Assembly: GCA_907165065.1 (NCBI GenBank)
Contig: OU015542.1
Span: 1,639,001-1,703,000 of the forward strand
Length of the DNA: 64,000 bases
DNA from: Caprimulgus europaeus
Taxonomy: Eukaryota > Chordata > Aves > Caprimulgiformes > Caprimulgidae
Direction of reading: 5' to 3'
Both the position numbers and the translations under genes were made by a program. This document shows, one piece after another, positions 54,801 to 64,000 of the stretch (position 1 is its first letter; every line of letters begins with the position of its first letter). A model generated the notes under the pieces. That model did not search any database, was not told the origin of the DNA, and saw nothing but the letters and a program-made list of their open reading frames with translations.

Positions 54801-57800
54801 GGTTCACCTTACAGAGGGGAAACTGAGGCACAACAGGAGGGGCTGCCACTCCTGCCAGGACCAGAGCCCCCCCAGTGACACTCTGCTCTGACCCCCCCAA
54901 GGTGGCACCAAGGTACCCCAAGGTCTTTGCTCCAACTCCAGCCACCCTCTCCCAGCACCCACCTTGCCCTCACCACCACCTGGCCCTCACCACCACCTGG
55001 CCCTCCGCAGCCAAAACCCCACCATCCTGTCCCAAAACCACCCTCTGTGGCCCCGCCTGAGCTCAGGGGACCCCTGGGAGCACCCCTGTGCCCCAAGAGC
55101 TGGCATGGGGTGGGTGCTGGGTGCTGGGTCTGCCAGCACCGGTGTCTTCCCCTGGGGACTTTGCACCCAGCGCAGGGCTACAGGATGGGAAGAAAGTGGG
55201 AGGATTTGGGGTTTCTGGCTCAAAATCAGCCCCTGGGATGGGGGGGGGAAGATCCCTGTGGGGTGAGAGGCTGTGCCGAGCTCAGAGGGCGGTGGGGAAA
55301 CTGAGGCACGGTGTGTGCCATGCCGTGTGGCCATCGCCCACCCAAGAACCCTGCGGTGCCATCGGCTCTGCCCCACCTCCCGCTGCCCTTGCTGCTTTTT
55401 GGGGGGAGTTTCTGCCTTTTTTACGTCCTCGGTACGTGGAGCTGGAACCAGGCGGGTGGGGAAGAAGGAACCAGGGGAGTTGGCATCGGGAACACCGGGA
55501 AGCCGGCCCGGGATGTCGGCTCCCTCATCCTTGGCCAGGCGGCAAATCTGCCGGCACCGCGCAGCCCCCCGGAGGGGTTTGTGTTGGAGGAGCCGAGCAG
55601 GAGAAATGGGGGCTGAGAACTTGGTTTTGGGGTGAAAAAACCCACGTAGGGTAATGGCATCGCTTGGGGACAGCCCAGCCTGGATGATGGCCCATCAGCA
55701 CCGTCTTCTGAGGGGTTTTGGGGTGAAAAACCTAAGTAGGGTCATGCCAATGCACCCCAACACTTGGGGACATCCCTGCCTTCATGATGGCCCATTGGTG
55801 ACATCTCCCAAGGTGTTTTGGGGGATTTGAGGTGGTTTTGGCCTGTCAACCCCATGGGTGAAGCTTCTCCCCAGCTGGGATCCCTGCCTGGGTGGGGGGA
55901 TGCTCCCGGTTCCCCCTAGGGAGCCCCATTCCCATCCAAGCACCCCCAGAATTCATCCTACGGGGATGCTCCTCCCAGGCCACCCAAAGATGGGTCCTTG
56001 CCACCTGTTGGGGAAAACAAGGACATGTCCCAGTGGTGGCCAAACCGGGGTCCCTTTAGGGTGTTCCCATCCCTCCTCAGCCACTGCACCCTGATTCTCC
56101 CTGTCTGAGCCAGCAGCACCCTGGGTCGCACCCACCATCTCCCAAGCCCCACCACAGAGGGGTGCCTGTGGGGCTGGGTGGGTGGCTGTGGGTGTCACAA
56201 ACGTCCCCCCAGACCCAGGGGTGACCGAGGGGAGGTGGGAGCAGGTGGCAGCACCCCCCCAGCCCCCCAGCACCAAGGGTGTCCGGTGCACCACGGGGTG
56301 ACCTTGGGGCTCCCGCCGCTGCCGTCGGTCCCGTGGGCGGGCAGCACAGCGGGAGTGGGGCCACAGGTGGGTGCTGGGGGGAGCCCAGGGCTGGGAGCAC
56401 CCATGGGTGCTGTGTGAGGCTGGGCACACGGCCACAATGCCCTGGCACACACGGTGAGTGTGAGGCTGTGCACACGCACACCTGGCACTGATGTGTTCGT
56501 GTGTGCACACGTGGACACGTGCACAGACACCCTGCATGGCTGCTGCACTCGTGTGTGCACACACACACACAGACACCCTGCAGCCATGGGCTTGTGCACA
56601 CGCACACACATCCATGGTGCAGTGAGGCTGTACATGTGTGTGCACACACCCCAACACCTCGCAGGGATCTACTCGTGCACACACACACACACAATCACCT
56701 TGCAGCAATGGCCCTGTGCACACACACACACAAAACCACACTGCAGTGATGCTGTACTCACACCTACACACACACACCCCAACACCTTGCAGCGATCTAC
56801 TTGTGCATACACATGGGTGTACACAACCACCTTGCAGGGCTGGACTTGTGCACACACACACAGCCACCTTGCAGCGATGCTGTACTCATGCACGCACACA
56901 CAGCTCAATGCCTTGCAGCGAGGGACTTGTGTGTACACACACACACACACCTCACAGCGACGCTGCACTCGTGTGCACACACATGGACACACTCACAACC
57001 AAGCTGTAGTGATGCTGTACTCATGCACACACAGACACCTCGTAGCAATGGGCTTTTGCACACACACACCCACTCACAACCACCTTGCAGCAATGCACTT
57101 GCGTGTGCAAACACATGGACACACACACAACCATGGCACGGTGATGCCGTTTGTCCCTGCACGCATGCACGCGCACACACCCTGCAATGATGGACTTGTG
57201 CACGCACATGCACACGCACACCCACCTTGCAGGGATGGCATACTTGTGAGTGCACACTCACCAGTGCCTTGTGGTGATCTACTTGTGCAATTGACTTTGT
57301 CCTCACAAATAAAACTAAACCTACCTTGATGACCTTTATTACAGCACACACACACACACAACCACCTTGCAGTGATCTACTTGTGTGTGCACACACACAC
57401 ACACAATCACCTTGCAGTGATCTACTTGTGCATGCACACACACACACACAACCACCTTGCAGTGATCTACTTGTGTGTGCACACACACACACAACCACCT
57501 TGCAGTGATCTACTTGTGTGTGCACACACACACACAATCACCTTGCAGTGATCGACTTGTGCGTGCACACACACACACAACCACCTTGCAGTGATCTACT
57601 TGTGTGTGCACACACACACACAACCACCTTGCAGTGATCTACTTGTGCGCACACACACACACAACCACCTTGCAGTGATCTACTTGTGTGTGCACACACA
57701 CACACAACCACCTTGCAGTGATCTACTTGTGCGCACACACACACACAGAGCCACCTTGCAGTGATCTACTTGTGCGCACACACACACACACACACAGAGC

Positions 57801-59528
57801 CACCTTGCAGTGATCTATTTGTGTGTGCACACACACACACAGAGCCACCTTGCAGTGATCTATTTGTGTGTGCACACACACACACACACACACAGAGCCA
57901 CCTTGTCACGATGCTGCACTTGTGTGTGCACACACACGGACACACACAACCACACTGCAACAACGCTGTACTCACACGTGCACGCACACCCCAGTGCCTT
58001 ACAGAGATGTGTTCGTGTGTGCACATGCACACACACAAACACCTTGCAGCGATGCTGTACTAGTGCATGCACACACACAGACACACACAGAGCCACAGTG
58101 CAGCGATGCACTTGTGCGTGCACACGCACCCCTTGCAGAGATGCCGTACTTGCATGTGCACACACATGGATGCACACACAACCACCTTGCAGCAGTGTCG
58201 TGCTCGCACACACACACACACACAGACACAGACACACACGTGTGCTGCAGCAGGGCCGTGCATATGAACCCATCATGCTCTGACTCTGGACGTGTGTGCA
58301 CACATACCCTGCAGTGAGGCCACATGTGTGCACATGCACACGCTGCAGTGATGCTGCCCATGTGCACACACACACACACACCCCCCCCCCCCGCAGCGAG
58401 GTCACACGTGTGCACAACAATCCACACCAGCGCAATGTGCACGAGGGCGTGTGGATACACTCGTGTGCACGCACAGACACACACACAGGGACACACAGCC
58501 CTGCAGTGAGGCTGTACGCGGGCCCAGGGCCGTGCACACGCACACACACCCTGCAGAGCTGTGCACACTCATCCTCGCACACCCAGTGTGAACCCCCGGC
58601 CCTGCCCACAGGGCTCCCTGCCAGGCTTTGGGATCAGAGCCCCTCACCCCCTGCTCAGCCCTGGGGCTCCGTGCCTCAGTTTCCCCCCTGTGCCGAGCCC
58701 TCTCCATCCCCTCCCCAAGGCACAGCAGGGCCGTGCGTGGGGCCACCCCGTGCCTCAGCTTGCCCTGTGGTGCTGGGGCAGTGTGGGGGGCCATGGGTGC
58801 TGCAGCCCCTTTCTCCCCCGCACCCAGCAGAGTGGTGTTCCCCGGGACACCGCGAGCCGGCTCAGCCTGGGGGTGCCGGTAGAGCCCATCCCACCACCCA
58901 GCAAACTTTGGGGTGGAAAAGGCCGTTCTGGTGATGGCGAGATGAGACCGGCCCCGCTCATTGCATGAGTGGGCAGAGCCCCGGCGGTCGCTCCTCCTGG
59001 TGACACCGGGACTGCGTGGGGCTGCTGTGCCCCTGGTCGGGTGACACGGGTGACAGCCACCAACGGGACCCCCCGCGCCACCAGCCACTGTCATATTATG
59101 ACAGCGGGGAGGGTGGCCCCGCACACCGGGCATGGAAGTGTGGGGGGGGGGGGAGCCCCGAGCCGCCACCACCGGTCCCTGCTGTGTCATATTGTCACAT
59201 CGTTGACACCGGGACCCCCTCTGTCACCCCCCCCACACCGCCCAGCTCTCTCCCACGCTGTCCTTCCTCCCCTCCTCCTCCTCCTCATCCAGCCGCATCC
59301 CGCTCGCCTTGAACCCCCTCGGGGGGGGTCCCGCACCCCGAATCCTCCCCGTACCGCACCCGGGATGGGTCCCCCCCCACCGTAGCCCCCAGGTGTCCCC
59401 CACCCCCGGGCCCGCTCACCCTCCAGCTCGTCCTCGGGGATCTCCACCGGGCGCTGCTCGGCGAGGATGCTGGGGACGGTGTAGATCCCCCGGTACATCA
59501 AAGCCGCCGTTACCGGGTGGAACGGCAT
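51713..59528 (-). CDS. CABP7: CABP7, calcium-binding protein 7 / calneuron-2 (five exons, 215 aa)
   Basis: CABP7 is a tail-anchored EF-hand calcium sensor of the trans-Golgi that restrains phosphatidylinositol 4-kinase III beta at resting calcium. Exons are complement of 59420-59528, 54528-54671, 52886-52998, 52004-52157 and 51713-51840. They total 648 nt and 215 aa, the human length. EF-hand 1 loop is residues 46-57 (DRDGNGFISKQE) and EF-hand 2 loop 82-93 (DMDGDGQVDFEE), both with all canonical ligands. The C-terminal pair (KLTVDELKRLLYDTFCEHLS, IENIIM) lacks calcium loops, as in the family. A hydrophobic tail anchor spans about 189-210 (SLICAFAIAFIISVMLIAAN), ending RSGMK. The ATG has A at -3. 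The three larger introns are each occupied by a different tandem-repeat array. Confidence 0.98.
52004..52157 (-). CDS. CABP7: CABP7 exon 4
   Basis: CDMQKLTVDELKRLLYDTFC through EESHMGTAEECPVDVE. Degenerate EF-hand 3/4 region. Acceptor GCAG, donor GTGAGC. Confidence 0.97.
52158..52885 (-). other. CABP7: CABP7 intron 3, telomere-like repeat
   Basis: Most of this 728-bp intron is the CCCTAA/CCCTGA-type array at 52391-52812. Confidence 0.9.
52391..52812. repeat. Degenerate telomere-like CCCTAA/CCCTGA repeat
   Basis: About 70 hexamer-like units such as CCCTAA, CCCTGA, CCCCAA and CCTTGA. A short stretch around 52580-52600 (CCTAATCCTAACCCTAACCC) is close to true telomeric sequence. The vertebrate repeat TTAGGG lies on the minus strand, which is the CABP7 transcript strand. 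Confidence 0.92.
52886..52998 (-). CDS. CABP7: CABP7 exon 3
   Basis: DGQVDFEEFVTLLGPKLSTS through FDTVFWK. Completes EF-hand 2. The acceptor is AAG rather than CAG; donor GTGAGG. Confidence 0.97.
53380..53945. repeat. ~30-bp minisatellite with higher-order structure
   Basis: Degenerate units of the form GGGACCCCCAATGCTGGCTG. A block carrying AATGCTGGCTGAGGACCC recurs at 53603 and 53759 (about 156 bp apart, roughly five units), so there is a higher-order period. Confidence 0.85.
54302..54352. repeat. ATGACG/ATGATG simple repeat
   Basis: Short degenerate trinucleotide tract (GATGACGATGACAATGACG and so on) in CABP7 intron 2. Confidence 0.85.
54528..54671 (-). CDS. CABP7: CABP7 exon 2 (EF-hand 1)
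   Basis: IREAFKVFDRDGNGFISKQE through VIIQRLDMD plus a split Gly codon. Identical to human as recalled. CACAG acceptor, GTAGGA donor. Confidence 0.98.
54672..59419 (-). other. CABP7: CABP7 intron 1 (4.7 kb)
   Basis: 54672-56435 is GC-rich unique sequence with no recognised feature. 56436-58580 is the CA-rich minisatellite. 58600-59419 is unique DNA entering the CpG island. Confidence 0.85.
56436..58580. repeat. CA-rich minisatellite, 43-45 bp core unit
   Basis: In the regular core (57340-57900) units CACCTTGCAGTGATCTACTT plus GTGTGTGCACACAC and a variable CA run repeat every 43-45 bp (CTTGCAG at 57366, 57411, 57456, 57499, 57542, 57585, 57628 and onward, 12 units). Flanks to 56436 and 58580 are diverged versions. 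The alternating purine-pyrimidine content is very high. Confidence 0.95.
59420..59528 (-). CDS. CABP7: CABP7 exon 1
   Basis: MPFHPVTAALMYRGIYTVPS then ILAEQRPVEIPEDELE. Human has NLLSEQRPVDIPEDELE here. Donor GTGAGC. Confidence 0.97.
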
Positions 59529-59867
59529 CTTCGGGGCTTCCCAAAAAACCCAAAGTTTCAACCCAAATCTCCTCGTAGAGGCAACCCCAATCGGTACCGG
59601 GGAACGTTAAAAACAAGTTCCCAGTGCCCAGCGCCCCCCGCCCGGTACCCACCGCTCGGGGTGGCGGGTGGAGGGGGGGGGGCAGGACGAGCGGGCGCTG
59701 TCCGTTCCCCGGGCTCGGTGGTGGGACGGGACTGGCGGCGGAGCCCCTCACCGGGGAGTCAGGGCGCTGGTGGGGGCTGGGGGCGGCCCGCTCCCCCCCT
59801 CGCACATACCCGCCCGAAGTGGAACCAGGAGGCGAAAAGCATCCAGGTACCGACTAAAACCCGGTAA

Positions 59868-59888
59868 CGGCGGCGGCGGCGGCGGCGG
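59868..59888. repeat. (CGG)7 trinucleotide run
   Basis: Seven CGG triplets within the CABP7 CpG island, about 340 bp upstream of the ATG, on the plus strand (CCG in the transcript sense). Confidence 0.95.
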
Positions 59889-60477
59889 GGGGGACGGGGC
59901 TGGCCATGCCGCTCCGGCGGTGTCCCCCCCCGCCCCTCTCCCTCCGCCAGCCCCGGGGCCTCTCACAGCCCCCGGGGGGCCGCTGTCACCGGGCCACCCT
60001 CCCCGGTGGGGCCCGGCATGGCGGGGCCGAGGCCGAAGGCGGCCTCTCCTTCCTCCTCCTCCTCCTCCCCGTTAAGTGTCCCGGGGCTCGGCTCCCGCCG
60101 CTGGCTCAGCCTCCGCCGCCGCGCACACGCTCCCCCTCCTCCGCCCCCCCCGCCAGACGGAGCATCCTCGGCCGCGGTCCCGGGGAAACGGCGGCGGAAC
60201 CGGGGAGGAGCGGTGGGACAGGGCGGGTTCGGAATGGGCCCGCCTGGGAAATGGGGCTGGGGGGGAGGGGGGTCCCGTTCTGCGTCCTCCCCTCATTGGG
60301 TTGCGGTGGGAGGGGGAGTTGCGGCGGGAGGGGGAGTTGCGGCAAAGGGGGTGTCACGGTCACCCGTGAGTGTCCCGGGCCGGATCCTGCCCCGGGAGAA
60401 CCGGGGTGGGTGCTTGGGGAGTGCAGCAGCCCCAGTGCCAGTGCCAGGGGTAGTGGGCCCCTGCAGCACCCTGTCCC

Positions 60478-60835
60478 AGGGCAGTTGTCACCCCAGGGTC
60501 CCCTCACATGGCACCCCAGGCTGCCACCACCTCAAGGTGGCACCCTGGGCCTGGGCAGTCACCACCCTGGGGTCCCCTCATGTGGCACCCTGTGCTTGGG
60601 CAGTTGTCACCCCAGGTTCCCTGTACTTGGCACCCCAGGCTGTCACCACCCCAGGGTCTTCTCACATGGCGCCCTGTGCCCAGGCAGTCAGCACCCTGAA
60701 GTCCCCTCACACGGCACCCCAAGCTGCCACCACCCCGAGGTCCCCACCTGCAACACCCCAGGCCACCATCACCCCAAAGTCCCTTCACACAGCATCCCAT
60801 GCCCATGCAGCTGTCACCCTGAGGTCCCCAGGGTG
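60478..60835. repeat. ~45-60 bp minisatellite upstream of CABP7
   Basis: About seven units built on GTCACCCCAGGGTCCCCTCA, then CATGGCACCCCAGGCT and GGGCAGT-type links. The units are diverged from one another. Confidence 0.85.
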
Positions 60836-63470
60836 CTGCGAGGTGGCAGGGACACCTGGGACACACCTCCCGCTCCCGCACCAGGACAAAAATGAGGAGA
60901 AGAGGGGCCAGGAGCAAAGCCCCCCATCCCTGTCCCCATTTCCAGTTGTCCCCAACTTCCCCCCAAGCCCTGATGTCCATTTTTCACCTTATTTCTCACT
61001 TTGTCACTGATTAATCACAGTTGGGCTCACACCTTGGGGTGTCTCCCCACCGTGGCACCTGTGTCCCCACAGCATCCACCCGCACCCCAGTACCCGGGCA
61101 GGGACACTGCCCAGACATGGGACCTCTCCCCTCTCAAGTCCCACCACCCACTTTGTCTGGTTTGTGTCCCTGGGTGGGGGTGGCCCCAGCAGACCCTGAC
61201 CCATTGGGAGATGAGGGTCCCCTGTGCCTGGGTGGCATCTCTCTGGCTGGGCACCGTGGCATGGGGGAGGCCACCAAAGCCCCTGCTCCCACCAGATGCT
61301 GCTTGTGGTGGGACAAAAGGGGTTGGGGGCAAGAGGGAAATGTCCCCAGAGCTGTAATGGGGTGGGAAGGAGAAGGGGCAGGAGCTGGGGGACAGCTGGC
61401 ACCTCTCAGGTGCTCATCTGAACCCCAAAGATGCTTGGGAGCGATGGGGAAACTGAGGCATAGCTGGACAGGCTCCAGACGTGCCTCTCATGTTGGGACT
61501 GTCACAAGAACCCCTGAAATTTCAGAATTTGGCTTCTGTCACTCCAACCCCATCATTAAAATCCCCGCAGGATCCTGCAGCCACGTGCTCATCCTCACCC
61601 AATTCCACACCATCGGGAATTTTCGGCAGCTCCCATTGGCGCCAGCTGGGACCCCACACCGGGGCTCCCCAAAACCCATGGCCCTTCCCCAGCCACCTCC
61701 AGGCAGCGCTGCCTGTGCAGCCGCCGGTTGATTTCAGCCAGCTGGGGTCCCCTTTAAGCTGTTTTTTAGCTGGGAAAAAATATTCTTCTCCAATAGCAGA
61801 AAGCACCACGGCCACATTCCCGAGCTGGGGAATCGCAGGGATGACCAAATCCCTGATGCTGTGGGGTGTCGGCTCCCGGGACAGGATCCTCCCGGGATGT
61901 CATGGCTCAGGGGTGGCTTTTTCCAGCTCTGATAAAACATCATCTTCCTCTGGAGCTCAGGGTGGTGCTGGGTCACAGGGACCCCACGGGGAGTCTCTGG
62001 TGTCTAATACTGTGGCTGAGCTCACGTCATGGCCCAGAGCAGGAGGATGCTGAGAATAATAATGGAGTTTTGGGGAGAAGGAAGCCCAAAAAGTCAAAAC
62101 AACCTCATTGAAAAATCTCCTTTTTTCTTAGCAGATCAATTTGCTTCTCAACCTTAACGAAGTTGCCCTCCCAATTAATTATCCATTTGCCCACCAGAGG
62201 CCCTGGGATGGAAGCTCCTTCATTTCTCACCACCCACATCCCGGCAGGAATACCACAAATTCCCGGGTTTTTCCCCACAAATCCCCCCCCAAGGAGATCT
62301 CTCCACTCAGCAGCAACAGGGACCTGCCTCCCCATCCTTCCCCATGGGTGGGGGAGGCAGCTGGTCCCTCCCAGCTCCCGCTGCCTCGTCCCTTGGGGTG
62401 GAGGTGTGAGCACGCGGCGGCACAGGGGAAAAGCGGGAATTAAGCGATGGCTTAATTGTGTTTGAAGTGGTGATTGGGTTTTTGCTCATTAAGGTTCATC
62501 AGCGGAGCGGTCTCATCATTTCCCCCAAGCCCAGCTGGAGACCCCAATCCCACTGGCCACGCTCTCCTCCTCCTCATGGGATGAAGGCTGGGACCTTCCC
62601 CAGTACAGTCTGTGCCGTCGCCCACTGTTCTGCCCCGCAGCCCCCTGGCTCCCATTTCCTCACTTATTTTGGGCTGAGAAGCCCTGAATTTGTTTCCTCC
62701 AACCTTGGTCCATCACCACGCACTGAGATGATGTGAAGGCAGCGGAGTCCCCAAATCTCTGAGATTTCAGCTTAAAATCCCAGCCTCAGCTGGTGATTGA
62801 CACATTTCCTGCCCCACTGGGACACTGCAAATGTTCCTCCTGGTCGTTATTTTGTTAGCGGCTCCTCTTCACAATTCTCCCTTTCTTTGAGCAGGGGCTT
62901 GGGCCAGCCTTGCCCGAGGTCAGTGACGCCTCTCCCCATCCTCTCATCCCTCCCCTGACGGCAGCACCTTCCCAGCACTCTCAGGGGGAGCCCTCATTAG
63001 CTGATCCTGCTAACGAGGCGGGAGAAGCGTGATCCATGTGTGGCACTTTGTGTCTTCCTTGGAGCTTTGCGAGGATCTTGCTCTCAGCGAGTGCTGGCTC
63101 CCGAGTTCTCATCCCAACATCAACCTCTTTATTTCCCTCAGGAAGACTGGGGTGGGGGGAATTAAAAGGAATAAAGCCGTGCTGGTGTGGAGATGTTGCT
63201 GATTTATCTTAATTTAATCTTCTCCTCCTGATTTCTTACCGAGCCTGGTTTCTCAGCCTCCCCTGGCAGGGCTGGGATGTCCTTCTCTCTCCCTGCTGTC
63301 CCTCTGCCCGGCAGAGACTCCCGTGCTGGATCCTCTCCCTGCCCAGAGCGGATCCTGGCAACTCCATCTGTCCGGGTGCTCACAGGTCTGGTCTCTACCA
63401 CGTCCCCCTGAAACCACCAGTTGTCCTTGAGGAGCAGAGAGGGAACCTGGCAGGGATGGGAAGGGGGATG
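60836..63470. other. Upstream intergenic region
   Basis: 2.6 kb with no gene recognised. NF2 would be expected next by synteny, but I see none of its coding exons. 62100-62200, 62440-62540 and 62820-63030 are AT-richer unique stretches (TTGCTCATTAAGGTTCATC, GTTATTTTGTTAGCGG) that could be regulatory. Confidence 0.5.
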
Positions 63471-63850
63471 GATGAGGATGAGGATGAAGATGAGGATGAA
63501 GACGGGATGGGATGGGATGGGATGGGATGGGATGGGATGGGATGGGATGGGATGGGATGGGATGGGATGGGATGGGGATGAGGATGAGGACTGCAATGGG
63601 GACAGGGTCAGAGATGGAATGGGATGAGATGAGGATGGGATAGGGATGGGAATAAGGATGAGGATTGGGATGGGGATGGGGACAGGGTTGGAGATGAGGA
63701 TGAGAAGGGGATGAGGATGGGATGGGCATGAGGATGGAATGAGATGAGGATGGGGATGGGAAGAGATGAGGATGCCTCACAGGGGTGGGAATGGGAAGGG
63801 ATGGGGTTGGATGGGGATGGGGATGGAGATGGGATGAGGATGGGGCTCCC
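63471..63850. repeat. GATGG-type simple repeat with a pentamer core
   Basis: GGGAT pentamers are nearly perfect from 63504 to 63576 (about 14 units). They are flanked by degenerate GATGGG/GATGAG repeats to about 63850. Minus-strand open frames over it encode only Ser-His-Pro-Ile type repeats. Confidence 0.95.
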
Positions 63851-64000
63851 ACACAATGATGAGAAAACCTGACAGAGCTGGAGCTGGGATCCCCCAGGAC
63901 AGCCCCACAGATAACTCACCCCAGGACAGTGTCAGGGTGCTGGGCTGGGGGCACAGCACCGCAGTGTCCTTCAGGATACAACCCCTCTGCACCCAGGGAG
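63851..64000. other. Unique sequence at the window end
   Basis: Nothing recognisable. Confidence 0.5.

Larger units (their letters stand above)
59230..60400. promoter_or_regulatory. CABP7: CABP7 CpG-island promoter region
   Basis: Dense CpG sequence over CABP7 exon 1, its 5'UTR and upstream DNA. No TATA box identified, and the transcription start is not resolved. Includes a (CGG)7 run at 59868-59888. Confidence 0.7.

Noticed and set aside
56454-57329. 291-aa His/Thr-rich frame and Cys/Val-rich counterparts on minus
   Set aside because: Products of CA/GT repeats in CABP7 intron 1. The Cys spacing follows the DNA period and is not a zinc finger.
60836-64000. 3' end of NF2
   Set aside because: Expected by synteny to the right of CABP7, but I found none of its coding exons. 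It probably lies beyond the window.

Overview
This window looks like a GC-rich, gene-dense segment of a bird genome, probably a microchromosome. The evidence is compact introns, CpG-island promoters, many CR1-type LINE 3' ends (with the bird/reptile terminal ATTCTGTG motif) as the main interspersed repeat, and abundant G/C-rich minisatellites. Gene order matches human 22q12.2 (CABP7-ZMAT5-UQCR10-ASCC2, between NF2 and MTMR3). I recognise four host genes and could follow every intron-exon junction of their coding parts.

Layout. (1) 1-17.86 kb, plus strand: the 3' two thirds of ASCC2, 13 coding exons and 549 codons; the 5' exons lie outside the window. One intron (6544-6798) has the marks of a U12-type (minor-spliceosome) intron. 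(2) 17.86-20.78 kb: intergenic DNA between convergent genes. (3) 20.78-24.35 kb, minus strand: UQCR10, two coding exons, 62 aa, complex III. (4) About 24.0-24.7 kb: CpG-island bidirectional promoter with NRF1-like and ZNF143-like sites, shared by UQCR10 and ZMAT5. (5) About 24.37-45.42 kb, plus strand: ZMAT5, a putative 5'UTR exon plus five coding exons, 170 aa, the U11/U12 snRNP 20K protein. (6) 45.4-50.87 kb: intergenic, with GATGGA-type simple repeats and an AT-rich block that may be a conserved element. (7) 50.87-59.53 kb, minus strand: CABP7 (calneuron-2), five exons, 215 aa, with a different tandem-repeat array in each of its three larger introns. (8) 59.53-64 kb: CABP7 CpG-island promoter and upstream DNA with a ~45-60 bp minisatellite and a GATGG pentamer array; NF2, expected next, is not visible.

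The most unusual structure is an inverted duplication flanking the UQCR10/ZMAT5 divergent promoter. A left arm (22519-24013, inside UQCR10 intron 1) and a right arm (25934-27204, inside the putative ZMAT5 intron 1) are about 97-98% identical where I compared them. Each carries the same 28-bp minisatellite, 15 units on the left and 7 on the right. The 224-bp difference in arm length is exactly eight units. Because the two genes diverge, both first introns carry this sequence in the same transcriptional sense.

The four genes have unrelated jobs: K63-ubiquitin reading in the ASCC alkylation-repair/ribosome-rescue complex (ASCC2), respiratory complex III (UQCR10), minor spliceosome (ZMAT5), and Golgi calcium sensing (CABP7). 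Their grouping is best read as conserved vertebrate synteny, with only UQCR10 and ZMAT5 sharing regulatory DNA.
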